Assembly (NCBI GenBank): GCA_036924085.1
Contig: JAVGWX010000007.1
Coordinates: 37,074,643 to 37,138,642, forward strand
Source: Ariolimax columbianus
Lineage: Eukaryota > Mollusca > Gastropoda > Stylommatophora > Arionidae
DNA: 64,000 nucleotides
Reading direction: 5' to 3'
Below, one piece after another: positions 1-11,249 of this stretch. The position numbers and the translations under genes were made by a program. Position 1 is the stretch's first letter, and every line of letters starts with the position of its first letter. The notes below the pieces were generated by a model. That model was not told the DNA's origin. It saw only the letters and a program-made list of their open reading frames with translations, and did no database searches.

Positions 1-88
1 TCTTCTCCATAGTTTCGAACATCTCATATACTTGTCATAAGTCTCTTTCTCGCTTATTCTTCTCCATAGTTTCGAACATCTCATATAC
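1..88. repeat. 31-bp direct repeat, two copies
   Basis: The same 31 bases (starting TCTTCTCCATAG) occur at 1-31 and 58-88, so the period is 57 bp. The array may continue beyond the left edge. Source unknown. Confidence 0.8.
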
Positions 89-646
89 CGCAAGTGTTTC
101 GGCTTAACTAGAGGAAATATAGTGACACAAATCTCTCTACAATTCATTTGAATGGTATACGTTATACTGAAGAGAGCTTACAAAGAAGACTGACACAGAC
201 CGACCGTTTTATGAGAGCTCGGGTGTGAGCGAACAATGAAGAATTAAACGACTCGTCTGCTTCTTTCCGTGCATCATTTTGTGACTTTGTTTATGACTAA
301 CAATGATAGATGGGAAAGATGTGAGCTTTGATTATTGTGCTGTGTTATGACTGTTGCTTCTTTGATCTCTTGACTCGTGTTAAAACCGCCTAACAGTGTT
401 GAGTGTGCAGCAGGTGTGGAAGTCAATTGATTGCGACCAGGTAGATGTTGTTGCTGCTAATGCCGATTTTTACTTGAGTTATATACTCTTGACGACTTAC
501 TTTGGTGGCGGGTTACAGTGGCTCTCTTCACATTCAGAGAACGTACTTGAGATAGTGGACCGAAGTAGTCATGGGTGCAGTACAATGCAAAGTTCCTCGG
601 TGTGCTCGCCTCTATGGGGATCGTATTGTATCTTCAGCCAGTCTCA
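89..646. other. Unassigned sequence left of the satellite
   Basis: No recognisable gene, RT motif or SINE box. The short open frame at 396-650 resembles nothing I know and runs into the satellite. Confidence 0.5.
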
Positions 647-2590
647 CTAACATAGTCTGATCAGTATGTTTCCCCTTACCCACATAGTCTGATCAGTATA
701 TTTCCCCTTACCCACATAGTCTGATCAGTATGTTTCCCCTAACATAGTCTGATCAGTATGTTTCCCCTTACCCACATAGTCTGATCAGTATGTTTCCCCT
801 GACTTAGTCTAATCAAGTATGTTTCCCCTTACCCACATAGTCTGATCAGTATGTTTCCCCTTACCCACATAGTCTGATCAGTATGTTTCCCCTTACCCAC
901 ATAGTCTGATCAGTATGTTTCCCCTGTCTAACATAGTCTGGTCAGTATGTTTCCCCTTACCCACATAGTCTGATCAGTATGTTTCCCCTTACCCACATAG
1001 TCTGATCAGTATGTTTCCCCTGACTAATATAGTCTGATGAGTATGTTTCCCCTTACCCACATAGTCTGAGTCTGCTCAGTATGTTTCCCCTTACCCACAT
1101 AGTCTGATCAGTATTTTTCCCCTGACTAACATAGTCTGATCAGTATTTCCCCTGACTAATATAGTCTGATCAGTATGTTTCCCCTGACTAATATAGTCTG
1201 ATCAGTATGTTTCCCCTGACTAATATAGTCTGATCAGTATGTTTCCCCTGACTAATATAGTCTGATCAGTATGTTTCCCCTGACTAATATAGTCTGATCA
1301 GTATGTTTCCCTTGACTAACATAGTCTGATCAATAAGTTTCCCCTCACTAACATAGTCTGATCAGTATGTTTCCCCTTACCCACATAGTCTGATCAGTAT
1401 ATTTCCCCTTACCCACATAGTCTGAGCAATATGTTTCCCCTTACCCACATAGTCTGATCAGTATGTTTCCCCTGACTAACATAGTCTGATCAGTAAGTTT
1501 CCCCTCACTAACATAGTCTGAGCAATATGTTTCCCCTTACCCACATAGTCTGATCAGTATGTTTCCCCTTACCCACATAGTCTGATCAGTATGTTTCCCC
1601 TTACCAACATAGTCTGATCAGTATGTTTCCCCTGACTAATATAGTCTGATCAGTATGTTTCCCCTTACCCACATAGTCTGAGTCTGCTCAGTATGTTTCC
1701 CCTTACCCACATAGTCTGATCAGTATGTTTCCCCTGACTAACATAGTCTGATCAGTATGTTTCCCCTTACCCACATAGTCTGATCAGTATTTTTCCCCTA
1801 ACATAGTCTGATCAGTATGTTTCCCCTGACTAACATAGTCTGATCAGTATGTTTCCCCTTACCCACATAGTCTGATCAGTATTTTTCCCCTAACATAGTC
1901 TGATCAGTATGTTTCCCCTGACTAATATAGTCTGATCAGTATGTTTCCCCTGACTAATATAGTCTGATCAGTATGTTTCCCCTGACTAACAGTCTGATCA
2001 GTATGTTTCCCCTTACCCACATAGTCTAATCAGTATGTTTCCCCTGACTAACATAGTCTGATCAGTATGTTTTCCCTGACTAACATAGTCTGATCAGTAT
2101 GTTTCCCCTGACTAATTTAGTCTGATCAGTATGTTTCCCCTGACTAACATAGTCTGATCAATAAGTTTCCCCTCACTAACATAGTCTGATCAGTATGTTT
2201 CCCCTTACCCACATAGTCTGATCAGTATGTTTCCCCTTACCCACATAGTCTGAGCAATATGTTTCCCCTTACCCACATAGTCTGATCAGTATGTTTCCCC
2301 TGACTAACATAGTCTGATCAGTAAGTTTCCCCTCACTAACATAGTCTGAGCAATATGTTTCCCCTTACCCACATAGTCTGATCAGTATGTTTCCCCTGTC
2401 TAACATAGTCTGATCAGTATGTTTCCCCTTACCCACATAGTCTGATCAGTATGTTTTCCGTGACTAATATAGTCTGATCAGTATGTTTCCCCTGACTAAC
2501 ATAGTATGATCAGTATGTTTCACCTGACCCCAACTAACAAAATCTGATCAGTATGTTTCATCTATCCTTGACTAACATAGTCTGATCAGT
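647..2590. repeat. 32-bp satellite array, about 60 units
   Basis: Head-to-tail copies of a ~32-bp unit with core ATAGTCTGATCAGTATGTTT followed by CCCCTTACCC or CCCCTGACTA. Variants (CAATAAG, GAGCAATATG) recur about 828 bp apart (1331/2159 and 1421/2249), so a longer block was duplicated inside the array. There are no unique spacers, so this is not a CRISPR. The unit resembles the tail of repeat G at 9070-9130. Confidence 0.95.
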
Positions 2591-3107
2591 TGGGTACGGC
2601 GTGGGTTAGTGGTTAAGTGATATAGCTCACAACCGAAAGGAGCTGGGTTCGATACCTATCACAGCAGCGGATGTTACCCCGGGGAAGCAAACCCTTAGAA
2701 AATGCATGAGGAAGCAGACCCTTACATAAAGTGCATGAGGAAGCAGACCCTTACATAAAGTGCATGAGGAAGCAGACCCTTACATAAAGTGCATGAGGAA
2801 GCAGACCCTTACATAAAGTGCATGAGGAAGCAGACCCTTACATAAAGTGCATGAGGAAGCAGACCCTTACATAAAGTGCATGAGGAAGCAGACCCTTACA
2901 TAAAGTGCATGAGGAAGCAGACCCTTACATAAAGTGCATGAGGAAGCAGACCCTTACATAAAGTGCATGAGGAAGCAGACCCTTACATAAAGTGCATGCC
3001 GAAGTCGGATGGACTGAGTCGACGGGCGCAAAATAAGAACCGTAGTACAACGCACGCATCCTTGTGAGATAGAATAAATAAGCGAACGCCAAAAACAATA
3101 TAAATTG
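2591..3107 (+). mobile_element. SINE-A, tRNA-headed, with internal expansion
   Basis: Pol III A box TGGGTTAGTGG at 2602-2612 and B box GGGTTCGATACC at 2645-2656, 33 bp apart, as in a tRNA-derived head. The body matches the other SINE-A copies near 23970, 26990, 29000 and 54930 (all minus) and ends in an A-rich GCGAACGCCAAAAA tail. It interrupts the satellite. The flanks GTCTGATCAGT and GTCTAATCGGT may be a degenerate target duplication, but the satellite itself is repetitive here. The element is longer than its ~240-bp relatives because one internal segment is repeated ten times. Confidence 0.85.
2704..2993 (+). repeat. 29-bp tandem repeat inside SINE-A, 10 units
   Basis: Ten near-identical units beginning GCATGAGGAAGCAGACCC, exactly 290 bp. 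Other SINE-A copies carry this segment once, so it expanded within this insertion. Confidence 0.95.
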
Positions 3108-3637
3108 TCTAATCGGTATGTTTCCCCTGGCCCTGACTAACATAGTCTGACGAGTTTTTTTTTACCTGACGCTGACTAACATAGTTTGATCAGTATGTTT
3201 TCCCTGGACCTGACTAACATAGTCTGATCAGTATGCTTCATCTGCCCTTGACTAACATAGTCTGATCAGTACGTTTCATCTTACCCTGACTAACATAGTC
3301 TGATCAGTATATTTCATCTCACCCTGACAAACATAGTCTGATCAGCATGTTTCATCTCACCCTGACTAAAATAGTTTGATCAGTATGCTTCATCTGCCCT
3401 TGACTAACATAGTCTGATCAGTACGTTTCATCTGACCCTGACTAACATAGTCTGATCAGTATATTTCATCTCACCCTGACTAACATAGTTTGATCAGTAT
3501 GTTTCCCTAACCCTGACTAACATAGTCTGATCAGTATGATTCATCTGACCCTGACTAACATAGTCTGATCAGTATGTTTCAGCTGACCATGACTAAAGTA
3601 GTCTGATCAGTATATTTCAACTGACTAACATAGTCTC
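3108..3637. repeat. 38-bp variant of the satellite, diverged
   Basis: The satellite resumes after the SINE with a longer unit (core CATAGTCTGATCAGTATG followed by TTCATCTGACCCTGACTA). Units are more diverged than in the left array. Confidence 0.9.
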
Positions 3638-3680
3638 ATGGCCATTATCACAGACTCATACATGGAAAATGGAGTTTAAC

Positions 3681-3716
3681 GTGTGTGTGTGTGTATATTT
3701 AAATATATATATATAT
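3681..3716. repeat. (GT)n/(AT)n microsatellite
   Basis: GT dinucleotides followed by an AT run, directly before the LINE fragment. Confidence 0.85.
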
Positions 3717-3717
3717 A

Positions 3718-4452
3718 CAGTCATCCACATGGGTAGATCCAATATGCAACATAATTACAGAAACGGGAGGAACAGTATTAGAATGGTAGAAAAGGAAAGG
3801 GACCTAGGGGTTATAATAGGTCATACAGGTAAAGTGAGTGAGTGAGCAAGTCTAGGTATCAGTGAAAACGGCAAATGCAATGGTAGGTACGATAAAAAGA
3901 AATATTAAACATATGTGCAAGAAGTGATAGTCAAACTGTATAAAGCATTTGTTTAGGCCTAGATTTAAGTACTGTGTACAGGTGTGGAGTCGTTATCATA
4001 GAGGAGATATAAATATGCTCGAAAGGATACAAAGAAGAGCGACAAAACTGATAGTGGAAAAAACTCAGAAAAACCGGACTTCAGTGTCTAGAAATGAGAA
4101 GAATCTGAGGTGACTTAATACAGGTTTATAAGATAATCAAAGGAAAGAATAAATTAGACTATAAGAATAGTTTTCTTTTTAAAAATACAGCCGCCTACAA
4201 GAACAAGAGGGTACAGCCACATATTAATTAAAGAAAGATCCAGATTAGATACCAGGAAACATTTGTTTAATCAGAGAGTTGTGAATACTTGGAATGCTTT
4301 GCCACAGGAAACAGTGGAGGCAAGGTCAATTAATGCATTCAAAAACAGATTGGATGCATATATATATATTTTTAATTATGTGAATATAAAAGAAACTGGT
4401 TGTATACAAACTCTGTAGTCTTCTAAACCAGTATAAAGACGTTAAGTTAAGT
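3718..4452 (+). mobile_element. CR1-like LINE, 3' fragment
   Basis: Broken frames give peptides of the C-terminal RT region, including a DLGVII-type motif, KLYKAF, a WNALPQ-type segment and NAFKNRLDA. It ends in the family tail (GGTTGTATACAAACTCTGTA ... CCAGTATAAAGACGTTAAG). Homologous to 13501-14245, which reads more cleanly. The family assignment rests on protein motifs typical of CR1/L2-type elements. Many stops and frameshifts: dead copy. Confidence 0.8.
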
Positions 4453-5150
4453 TTTTAAGATTTGTCATAAAGTGACCAATGGGTTGGTTTGTCTATGCCC
4501 ACTGGAGTGGCCCCAGCGCAAACTTGCTGGTGATGTAGGTCTCTGGGCTGATTGATCTGGGGTTGGCATTGTCCATCTCTTTCTTGATCAGAGGGTCAGT
4601 CATGATCATGGTTTTTAGTTTCACTACTTCTGTCCGGCTGCTGCACCCCGGATGATGGAACGCAGTTTTCATAGATTGTCTGCGTGATATCTCTATAAAA
4701 AATGTATAGTAATATTGATGGCAAGGGAATAGTTGACCAGCTCAACCAGTGGCCTACAGCATTCAATGACGTAGACAACAAAAACCAACTTGAACGCATG
4801 ATGTGCAGCATTGGGCAGGATTAAATGTAACGTACAAAGTAATCACCACACTTCATTAAGAACACAATGGTAGATTCTGATGCACGAATCCATTTCTAAT
4901 ATTGTCACTGCAAGCCCACTCGAGAGGTGAAAACATAATGAAGGAAAGATTTAGATTCAATGACTGTACGTCCGTAATCGATAAAAGCAAGTAAAATAGG
5001 TATTTGATTCAATGTAAGTGAAATATAAATATCTCCAGTCCACGTGTTTGGTTAGATGTCGTTGAGAGGTGTGATCTCCTTTGTTTCATATTTGTTGGCA
5101 GACAAATATTCACTGCTGACTTGCCAAGACAATCCCAGCATCTGTTACCA
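4453..5150. other. Unassigned sequence
   Basis: No coding, SINE or tandem signal recognised. Confidence 0.4.
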
Positions 5151-5154
5151 ACCG

Positions 5155-5230
5155 TTAGGAATATAGTGGTGTTAGTGGAAGCATAAATTAGAGCAAGGTA
5201 GACCCGCAGCCTGTTAGATGCCATTTATGC
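5155..5230 (+). repeat. Repeat E fragment
   Basis: Matches the AGTAGACCCGCAGCCTGTTAG block found at 15120, 16820 and 34465. Confidence 0.7.
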
Positions 5231-5329
5231 TGCTCTGCTGACCACGCAACCAAGACCTGATGTTACACAGTCCTCTTTTTGCTACATATTCTCCATGGGG
5301 CCAGAATCCCTAGAATTTGAGTAGATTTT

Positions 5330-5567
5330 CAACTTGAATTTTGCCCGAGCAGCGGCCGTTAAGTCTACTCTTTTCAATTTCCAACTGCCAGGGGATTTTT
5401 AACGTGCGTGCCACTACACATGGTGTCTGATCTCACTACTCAGAGATCATTGGAAATTTTTACCAGATGATCCCCGCAAAAAATATCCCGGTCTCCACCG
5501 TAATTTGAACCCACGACCTCCAGCACCGGAGGCAAACACCTTACCTCGAGACCACTGAGTCCCCCCT
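5330..5567 (-). mobile_element. SINE-C copy
   Basis: On the minus strand a tRNA-like head (CTCAGTGGTCTCGAGGTAAG, then B box GGGTTCAAATTA at 5501-5512) is followed by the body block GCACGTTAAAAATCCCCTGG shared with 6122-6540 and 55471-55830. The 3' end is truncated. Confidence 0.8.
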
Positions 5568-5865
5568 GTAAGTGAAAAACACAGCATAAAGATAGGAATG
5601 GTGCACAAAACTTATCCAAATATAATCCACCATTTGCAGCATGCTATAGAAATAGTAATATGAATCCACATCAGGCGATGTAAGCAGAAATAATAGCACA
5701 AACAACCAGACGAGAGGGTTAAGCAGCTAGTTGGACGCTACACCAAAAACCAACTACAAAATTTAATTAAGAATTAAAATTTGTCACAGACATGTAATTA
5801 TGGCATATTTTTCCAATTCTGAACACATAATGGCTCCCTGTATCAAAATTAGAAAGTCTAGTGAT
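5568..5865. other. Unassigned sequence
   Basis: Nothing recognised. Confidence 0.4.
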
Positions 5866-6115
5866 GCGCACAGATATTGTATGTGATGTAACTTAACTTC
5901 ATTATACTGGTTAAGAAGACTATAGAGAGCCTGTATACAACCAGTTTACTCCCCTCCACTAATACTAAAAATAACTGAGCATCCAATTTATTTTTGAATG
6001 CATTAACTGACCCTGTGTCCGTCACATCCTGTGGCAATGCATTCCAAGCATTCACCACTCTCCGACTAAACAAAATATTCGCTAATATCTAATCTGGACC
6101 TGTCCTTAAACAATT
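5866..6115 (-). mobile_element. CR1-like LINE, extreme 3' end
   Basis: The minus-strand peptide includes FSRRVVNAWNALPQDV and VNAFKNKLDAQL, followed by the CR1-like tail (reverse of 4395-4452). Only the last ~250 bp are present, a typical 5' truncation. Confidence 0.8.
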
Positions 6116-6121
6116 TGAAGC

Positions 6122-6540
6122 TGTGACAAGGGGCTCAGTGGTCTAGAGATAAGGTGTCCACTTCGGGTGCCAGAGGTCGCAGTTCGAATCACGATGGAGA
6201 CTGAAATTTGTTTACGTCGATCTTCTGGTAAATATTCTCTTGATCTCTGGGTAGTGATATCAGACTCCCGTATTCAGTGTCAAGCACGTTAAAAATCCCT
6301 TGGCAGTTAGAAATAGAAAATAGCAGGCTTAACAGCCGCTGCCTGGACAAAATTAAAAATTTCAAGTTAAAAATCAACCAAAATTATTTGTACCTTCCCC
6401 CACGCCTAGTAAGTCGCAGGAAGTTCTAAAATACCTACTATGTTTAGTCGAAGCCTTGGCTACCTGGCAACAGACATTAGCTTGCCTGTTTTTATATCAG
6501 GATTCCAAGTATTCCAAGAAGCTGTGACATGTTGGGTCAA
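6122..6540 (+). mobile_element. SINE-C, near full length
   Basis: Head GGGGCTCAGTGGTCTAGAG, B box AGTTCGAATC at 6181-6190, central block AGCACGTTAAAAATCCCTTG, and a distal part ending GGATTCCAAGTATTCCAAG. Good match to 55471-55830. About 400 bp, long for a simple SINE. Confidence 0.85.
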
Positions 6541-6589
6541 GTGATATTCATCATAACATACTTATTCTGACCTTTTACACTCTTATAAA

Positions 6590-6683
6590 TATGGTGTGAG
6601 TTTTATGTGATATATGGTGTGAGTTATATGTGATATATGATGTGAGTTTTATGTGATATGTTGTGTGAGTTTTATGTGATATA
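6590..6683. repeat. ~25-bp tandem repeat, 4 units
   Basis: Repeats of ATGGTGTGAGTTTTATGTGAT with small changes. Confidence 0.85.
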
Positions 6684-6734
6684 TAAAGCTCTTCAAAATG
6701 CTGTGTCAAAGTGAAGGGGACCGAATAGATACAA

Positions 6735-7755
6735 GTTAACATGTTTAAATACTTGGGCACATACATAACATCTGATGGAAGATGCAATTAAGAAATAAAA
6801 AATACAGAATAGTCCAAGGAAAATCAGTCTTCCAGACCATGAAGGAAATATTTTGCAATAAAACCTTATCACTGGAACTGAAAAACCAGAAAAATACTGA
6901 ACTTAATGATTTAAGAGCAGTACTCTGTCAACTATGCCAGCAGTCCGCACCAAAAAGAGTAGTGGTACAGTGGGTTCCATCCCACTGTAACATTCAAGGC
7001 AACGAGGAGGCAGACATGCTGGCAAAAGAAGGTGCAAGACTACCACAACCAGATTCTAGTGTGACCTACGAAGAGTCCAAAAGATTTATTAGGTCCAGAT
7101 ACATGGCTAAATGGGAAACAGAACATACTGGCTACACAAAAAATGATGCCTATTACCAGTTGAACAGAAGAGAGCAGGTCGTGGTCTTCAGACTCCACAC
7201 AGGCCACAACAGACTGAGGTACCACCTATTCAATAAACTGAAGATAGGTGGCACTGACGAATGCACTTGTGGTACAGGGAAAATTACCGCTGAACATCTG
7301 CTGCAAAACTGCCCGACATACGAGAACCAGAGAAAGCACATGTGGCCATCACCAGTGGCAACACTAGACAAGCTCTATGGCAGTGTCGACAGCCTCAGGA
7401 TGACAGCTGCTTTCTTCGAACAAATACAAGTTGATGTCTGACAGCGTATGAAGAAGAAGAAGAATAACTGAGAACGGGAGGCACAAACACAAAGACAACT
7501 TATTGCAAAGATCAAAACAAGACAATCATCCTTTCTCGAGCATGTTATGAAAAGAGGCGACTTAGAGCACATTGTGACAACTTGAATGATAGCAGGAAAG
7601 AGAGACAGAGGAAGGCCAAGAGAGAAGATGTTGGATAGCCTGAGAGAATGGCACAACCGACAATCAACAACAGAGTTGGTAAACGACATACATGATAGAA
7701 CCTGATGAAGGTACATGATCGCAAATGCCAACCTGCAGGGCACCTGATGATGATG
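6735..7755 (+). mobile_element. LINE-B fragment split by an I-like LINE
   Basis: Left part 6735-6883 encodes a VNMFKYLGTYITSDGRC peptide, typical of the RT thumb region. After the insertion at 6884-7464 the reading resumes at 7465-7755 with peptides of the FLEHVMKRGDLEHIV and KRDRGRPREKMLDSLREW type found at LINE ORF2 C-termini. The two halves join logically, so the I-like LINE came later. Clade not resolved. Confidence 0.7.
6884..7464 (+). pseudogene. I-like LINE copy 1, 5'-truncated RNase H/zinc-knuckle end
   Basis: The open frame ending at 7441 encodes the C-terminal part of RNase H (VPSHCNIQGNEEADMLAKEG, with the conserved His and last Asp) and the zinc-knuckle-like segment CTCGTGKITAEHLLQNC (C-x-C...H-x4-C). 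It ends in a GTATGAAGAAGAAG tail. Flanks AACTGAAAA (left) and AACTGAGAA (right) look like a ~9-bp target duplication with one change. The frame start at 6782 belongs to the host LINE, not to this element. Confidence 0.85.
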
Positions 7756-8024
7756 ATAAAGCTTAAACTTTCTTTATACCAGTGTTTGTGTGAATGATAG
7801 TTTGAATATAGAAGAGGATACATGTTGGTTTAAAATGTGGGATATCATCATTTGGAAAAGCAATTCTGACTCACGATTTGAGAACATAAATAATAAAGCT
7901 GGGTTTTATGTATTTGAAAGGATTAGAGTTCATGAAAATGCTAAGAATACTCTGATGCTTCACACAATAGAAAGAAAGAAATGGAAAGGAAAATGTAGCT
8001 TAAAACAGATTTGTTATTGATGAG
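7756..8024. other. Unassigned sequence
   Basis: A 76-residue open frame (7790-8020) has no recognisable domain. I do not call it a gene. Confidence 0.35.
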
Positions 8025-8240
8025 GAACTTCAGTTACAGATTCAGAAGGAATGTAGATCAAAACGAAGCAGTTTTTGACACAAAACATGTCACACCTTGA
8101 AAAGGAATGTAGCTAAAGACAGGATTTTTTGACACAGAACATGTGACAGGTTGAGAAGGAATGTAGATAAAAACAGAGGAGTTAATGACACACAACCTGT
8201 CACAGGTTGTGAAGGAGTGTAGCTGAAAACAGAGAAGAAA
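8025..8240. repeat. ~64-bp degenerate tandem repeat, 3-4 units
   Basis: Units built on GAAGGAATGTAGAT...GACACA.AACATGTCACA, diverged from each other. Confidence 0.75.
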
Positions 8241-8299
8241 ATCTTGCAGTATTATGTAGAATCGAGAAATGGATGCAAGTCCTTGATAATGAACAGAGA

Positions 8300-8595
8300 C
8301 TGGTGTTGAAAATGCAGCAGTGAATGAGCAGACATAAGCCAGCTACTCATAGCTGGCTGCCTGGCTCCTATTCCACCTCTGAGTGGAAGCACTGTAAACA
8401 GGCTGCAACCATGCAGCCTGGCTAAGAGATTTAGTGATCGAAGAGGGAAGGTAAGCCCAGTCCCATAAATGCTGTGCTGAAATAGGATGTATGGGCCAAA
8501 CGGCTCAGGTATTGCAGCCTTACTGTAAATTACGACACAATGTCACAAATTCCTTTTCAGGACAAACGCTGAAGGAAAGGAAGAAGAACAAAGAA
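8300..8595 (+). repeat. Repeat F copy
   Basis: Shares the order of blocks seen in other F copies: CAGGCTGCAAC...CAGCCTGGCTAAG, GATCGAAGAGGGAAGG, TGCTGAAAT.GGATGT, GTAAA.TACGACACAA, then a GAA-rich tail. Diverged. Confidence 0.7.
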
Positions 8596-8599
8596 ATGC

Positions 8600-8825
8600 C
8601 TTACTGCTATAAAAATAGAGTCTCATGGACAGCTTAGAAATCTAATGAAGAAAACAATATTAAATAATGACTGTTAACTAAGATAAAAACACAGTTGATT
8701 TGGCACATACTTCGGAATAGGATATTAGAAAGCCTTGCGACATCTGGAAAAGATCACGAGTAATAGGGGTAGAGGAAGATTGAGAAAGAAGAACTTGTCG
8801 TTGCTGTTTGCGAATGTCCACAATG
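8600..8825 (+). mobile_element. Possible LINE ORF2 C-terminal remnant
   Basis: A broken frame gives TQLIWHILRNRILESLATSGK, resembling the GHVLRR..LE.LV.TGK segment of LINE ORF2 ends. Weak. Confidence 0.3.
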
Positions 8826-9130
8826 AGTAAGTTACTCTTTTATATGCCCTGAAAAGGACGTTTAGTGATGGGTTGCAGTAGCTTTCCTCAAGTAACGAGC
8901 GTGCTGATAAAGGTGGACCGGGGCACCTCAGACTGTTGTGCTATGCTTGGCTTCATCTGTGTGCTGCCTACTACTATGAGGATAATGTCGATCTCTCACC
9001 TCATTAGCCAGGCTGCCATGAAAACAGCCTGTTTCCAGGGAGGGCTACTAGGAAGCTGAGGTGAGGGTTTTGGCCAGTATGTTTTGCCTGACCTTTATTA
9101 ACATGTCTGATCAGTATATTATGTCTGACC
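8826..9130 (+). repeat. Repeat G with satellite-like tail
   Basis: 8840-9060 matches 48475-48700 (TATGCCCTGAAAAGGACGTT, AGCATGCTGAT, GAAAACAGCCTGTTTCCAGG). It continues into GGCCAGTATGTTTTGCCTGACC and GTCTGATCAGTATATTATGT, which are one or two units of the satellite motif at 647-3637. Confidence 0.75.
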
Positions 9131-9357
9131 AGACGTTAAATCAGCTGATGGAAAATGTTTTATCTCTATGGGTAACTAAAATGAAGTTGCAATTTTTTTG
9201 TAAATTATGAGACAGTATTGATAATCCTATGTATGTACATATATACTTTACAAATATCTCTGGGAATTTATAAAGATGCACGCAAGCTTGTTACTTTCCC
9301 ATCTGTCATATACAATTTACCTACATACTCTTTATTACACATACCCAACGTATTAGC
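9131..9357. other. Unassigned AT-rich sequence
   Basis: Nothing recognised. Confidence 0.4.
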
Positions 9358-9520
9358 AAAATTAGCCCTGCCGAAGACGGATGTCTCAGACTGAAAGTTC
9401 AATATTTCAGTCAAGCTGTAAAATAGCGACACATCGCTTTCCGTTCTCCAGACTACATCCTGCTACTTGCAAAGCCCTGTTCAGGGCTGGGTAGCGGTAG
9501 ATTGAGATCGAATGTAGAAG
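9358..9520 (+). repeat. Repeat F 3' half
   Basis: GAAGACGGATGTCTCAGACTG ... CAAGCTGTAAAATAGCGACAC ... CTACTTGCAAAGCCCTGTTC ... GAGATCG, ending GTAGAAGAAGAAA. The 3' (GAA)n tail fixes the orientation. Confidence 0.8.
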
Positions 9521-10182
9521 AAGAAATATTAGCAAGGAATGTATGTATGTGTTTACTTGAATGTTTGCAAATTGAATCTCTGAAAACTCTTCTAAATTAA
9601 ACTTCACAAAGCAGTGATTCAAGTGAGCAAAAGGGAACAAAGTAGTATATAGTTTTGGACAGTAGCAAACAACCAATATTCAACACCAATCTCACTTCAA
9701 AAACAAATTTCCAAATGCATAAAAGGAACAGCCAGACCCACTTACCTGATCAGCAACAAGGCTCTTTCTATGTCAGTCAGGAAAGGGTTGACTGTCAATT
9801 GATCTAACTCCTCCTTGCTCTGTACATTAGAAAATATAGACCTATATGGATTTGTAGACCTATTCAACGTTATATAATGAGATATAACTTATCTAAAATA
9901 CAATTATTATATATTTGTACTGTAATTAATTTCTAAAAATTAATATTTGATACACCGAATCAGTGCTTTATTACTTAGATCAGTTCTCTTCCACATGGGC
10001 GATTTTAGCATTCAGGTAGGCAGTAGCAGAATAAATTCATGCTGTATTAAAAACATCATACTAATAGTATTATTATTGTTATGGCAATGCAGAGGTGCAC
10101 AACCTGAGGAAACTAAGACAGATAACCAGCAAAACAACAAAAGTGCACATTTTGAGAACCTGTGTTTTGCCGCTGCAGCATA
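9521..10182. other. Unassigned sequence
   Basis: A 102-residue open frame from 9947 runs into the LINE-B fragment and shows no domain. Nothing else recognised. Confidence 0.4.
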
Positions 10183-10500
10183 CTGCATTGATAGACAGTT
10201 ACCCAAACATCAAGGAAGAGAATTGAGTCATTCCAGTCAAAATGTTATAGTATAGAAAGGCTCTCAGAAAACCATGGACCAAAAAAACAGAAGAATGCAG
10301 ACAAAAGACACAGCAGTCTTGGAAGGTATGATGCTAGGTAAGAATAGGCAGTGGTACACTAAGAAGGAGATGGCACCAAGATGTCAAGGAATGCTTGGGC
10401 ATGGCTCTGGAGCAGGCTGGAGATTTGACAAGAGATCGAGTTTCTTTAAGAGTGGCTGTCATGGGAAGCGACGTTCTGAAAAGTCAAAGGGACTAACCAC
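10183..10500 (+). mobile_element. LINE-B 3' end, internally deleted
   Basis: Aligns with 56630-57010: ACAGTTACCCAAACATCAAG, then the GACACA.CAGTCTTG block, TACCAAGATGTCAAGGAATG and GAAGCGACGTTCTG. It lacks the middle of the relative at 56750-56810. Confidence 0.75.
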
Positions 10501-10519
10501 ATGATAATATTAATAAATA

Positions 10520-10700
10520 ATGTATAACTCGAGTGGTCTGCTGAGGGCTTTGTGTATGACAACGACAAGAATAGCACCACTCACCACTGTCCCGCATAGA
10601 GCATGTCGTAAGAGGCAACTAACTGTGTGACATGACATAACACCGGCCATGGTTTAGTGGTTTGTTAGTTAAGAGCAGCGTAGACGAGACCTAAGGCTAA
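10520..10700 (-). repeat. Repeat E copy
   Basis: Reverse complement of the 15130-15280 type: CGAGTGGTCTGCTGAGG, GTCGTAAGAGGCAACTAACT, CATAACACCGGCCATGGTT. Confidence 0.8.
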
Positions 10701-11245
10701 ATAAAGAATATAAACTATAATATAATAATAAAATATAAACAAACTTACAAAGTGTATCTGTATAGTGTATGTATACCACTATACGTGTAGAGTGTAGTGT
10801 ACGCTTCCAGTGATGCAAAGTAACAGTGTGTTTGTGTGAGTGTATACGCGTTGTTTTGTTGTGGGTTTTTTCCTTTTTTTGGGGGGGGAAACGGTGTTTT
10901 AAAATTAAGTGTTTACCTTTAAAGGGATTTTTGAATTTGTATCGAATCGGTCCAGCAAGTCATCGGCAGACAATTTAAGTTTAGCAGTCGACATGTTTCT
11001 GCTTTCATTAAAAGCAGTTTCTATCCTCATAAAATCATTGTTCTTGATTGGTATCTACTTCACATACAAATACATTCAAATGTGAGCGTGTGTCAGGTAC
11101 GAAACATGAGTTTCGTTCAACCTGCATTGTTCATTTAAAGAAAAGCTTCACTTGACAACAGCATCCACCATTTTTCTCGGATGTAGTCTCGCAGCATCCC
11201 TGGTTCCCGCGTTATTTTAAAACTTACAAACTGCCGGAACATTTC
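10701..11245. other. Unassigned sequence with a poly-T/poly-G tract
   Basis: Contains a homopolymer T run followed by G8 near 10870-10888. No coding signal. Confidence 0.5.
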
Positions 11246-11249
11246 CTTA

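Noticed and set aside
396..650. 84-codon open frame at the left edge
   Set aside because: No recognised domain; it ends in the satellite.
2591..2670. Possible tRNA gene (A and B boxes)
   Set aside because: No cloverleaf with paired acceptor stem. It is the head of a SINE with other copies. The B-box-like sites at 5501, 6181, 25591, 27740, 30621 and 55525 are likewise not tRNA genes.
647..3637. Regular short repeats suggesting a CRISPR array
   Set aside because: Units are contiguous, with no unique spacers and no cas genes, in an animal genome. The same holds for the 29-bp arrays at 2704 and 44225.
7790..8020. 76-codon open frame
   Set aside because: No motif, no splice context, flanked by LINE and tandem repeat.
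9947..10255. 102-codon open frame
   Set aside because: It runs from unassigned sequence into the LINE-B 3' fragment and has no domain.
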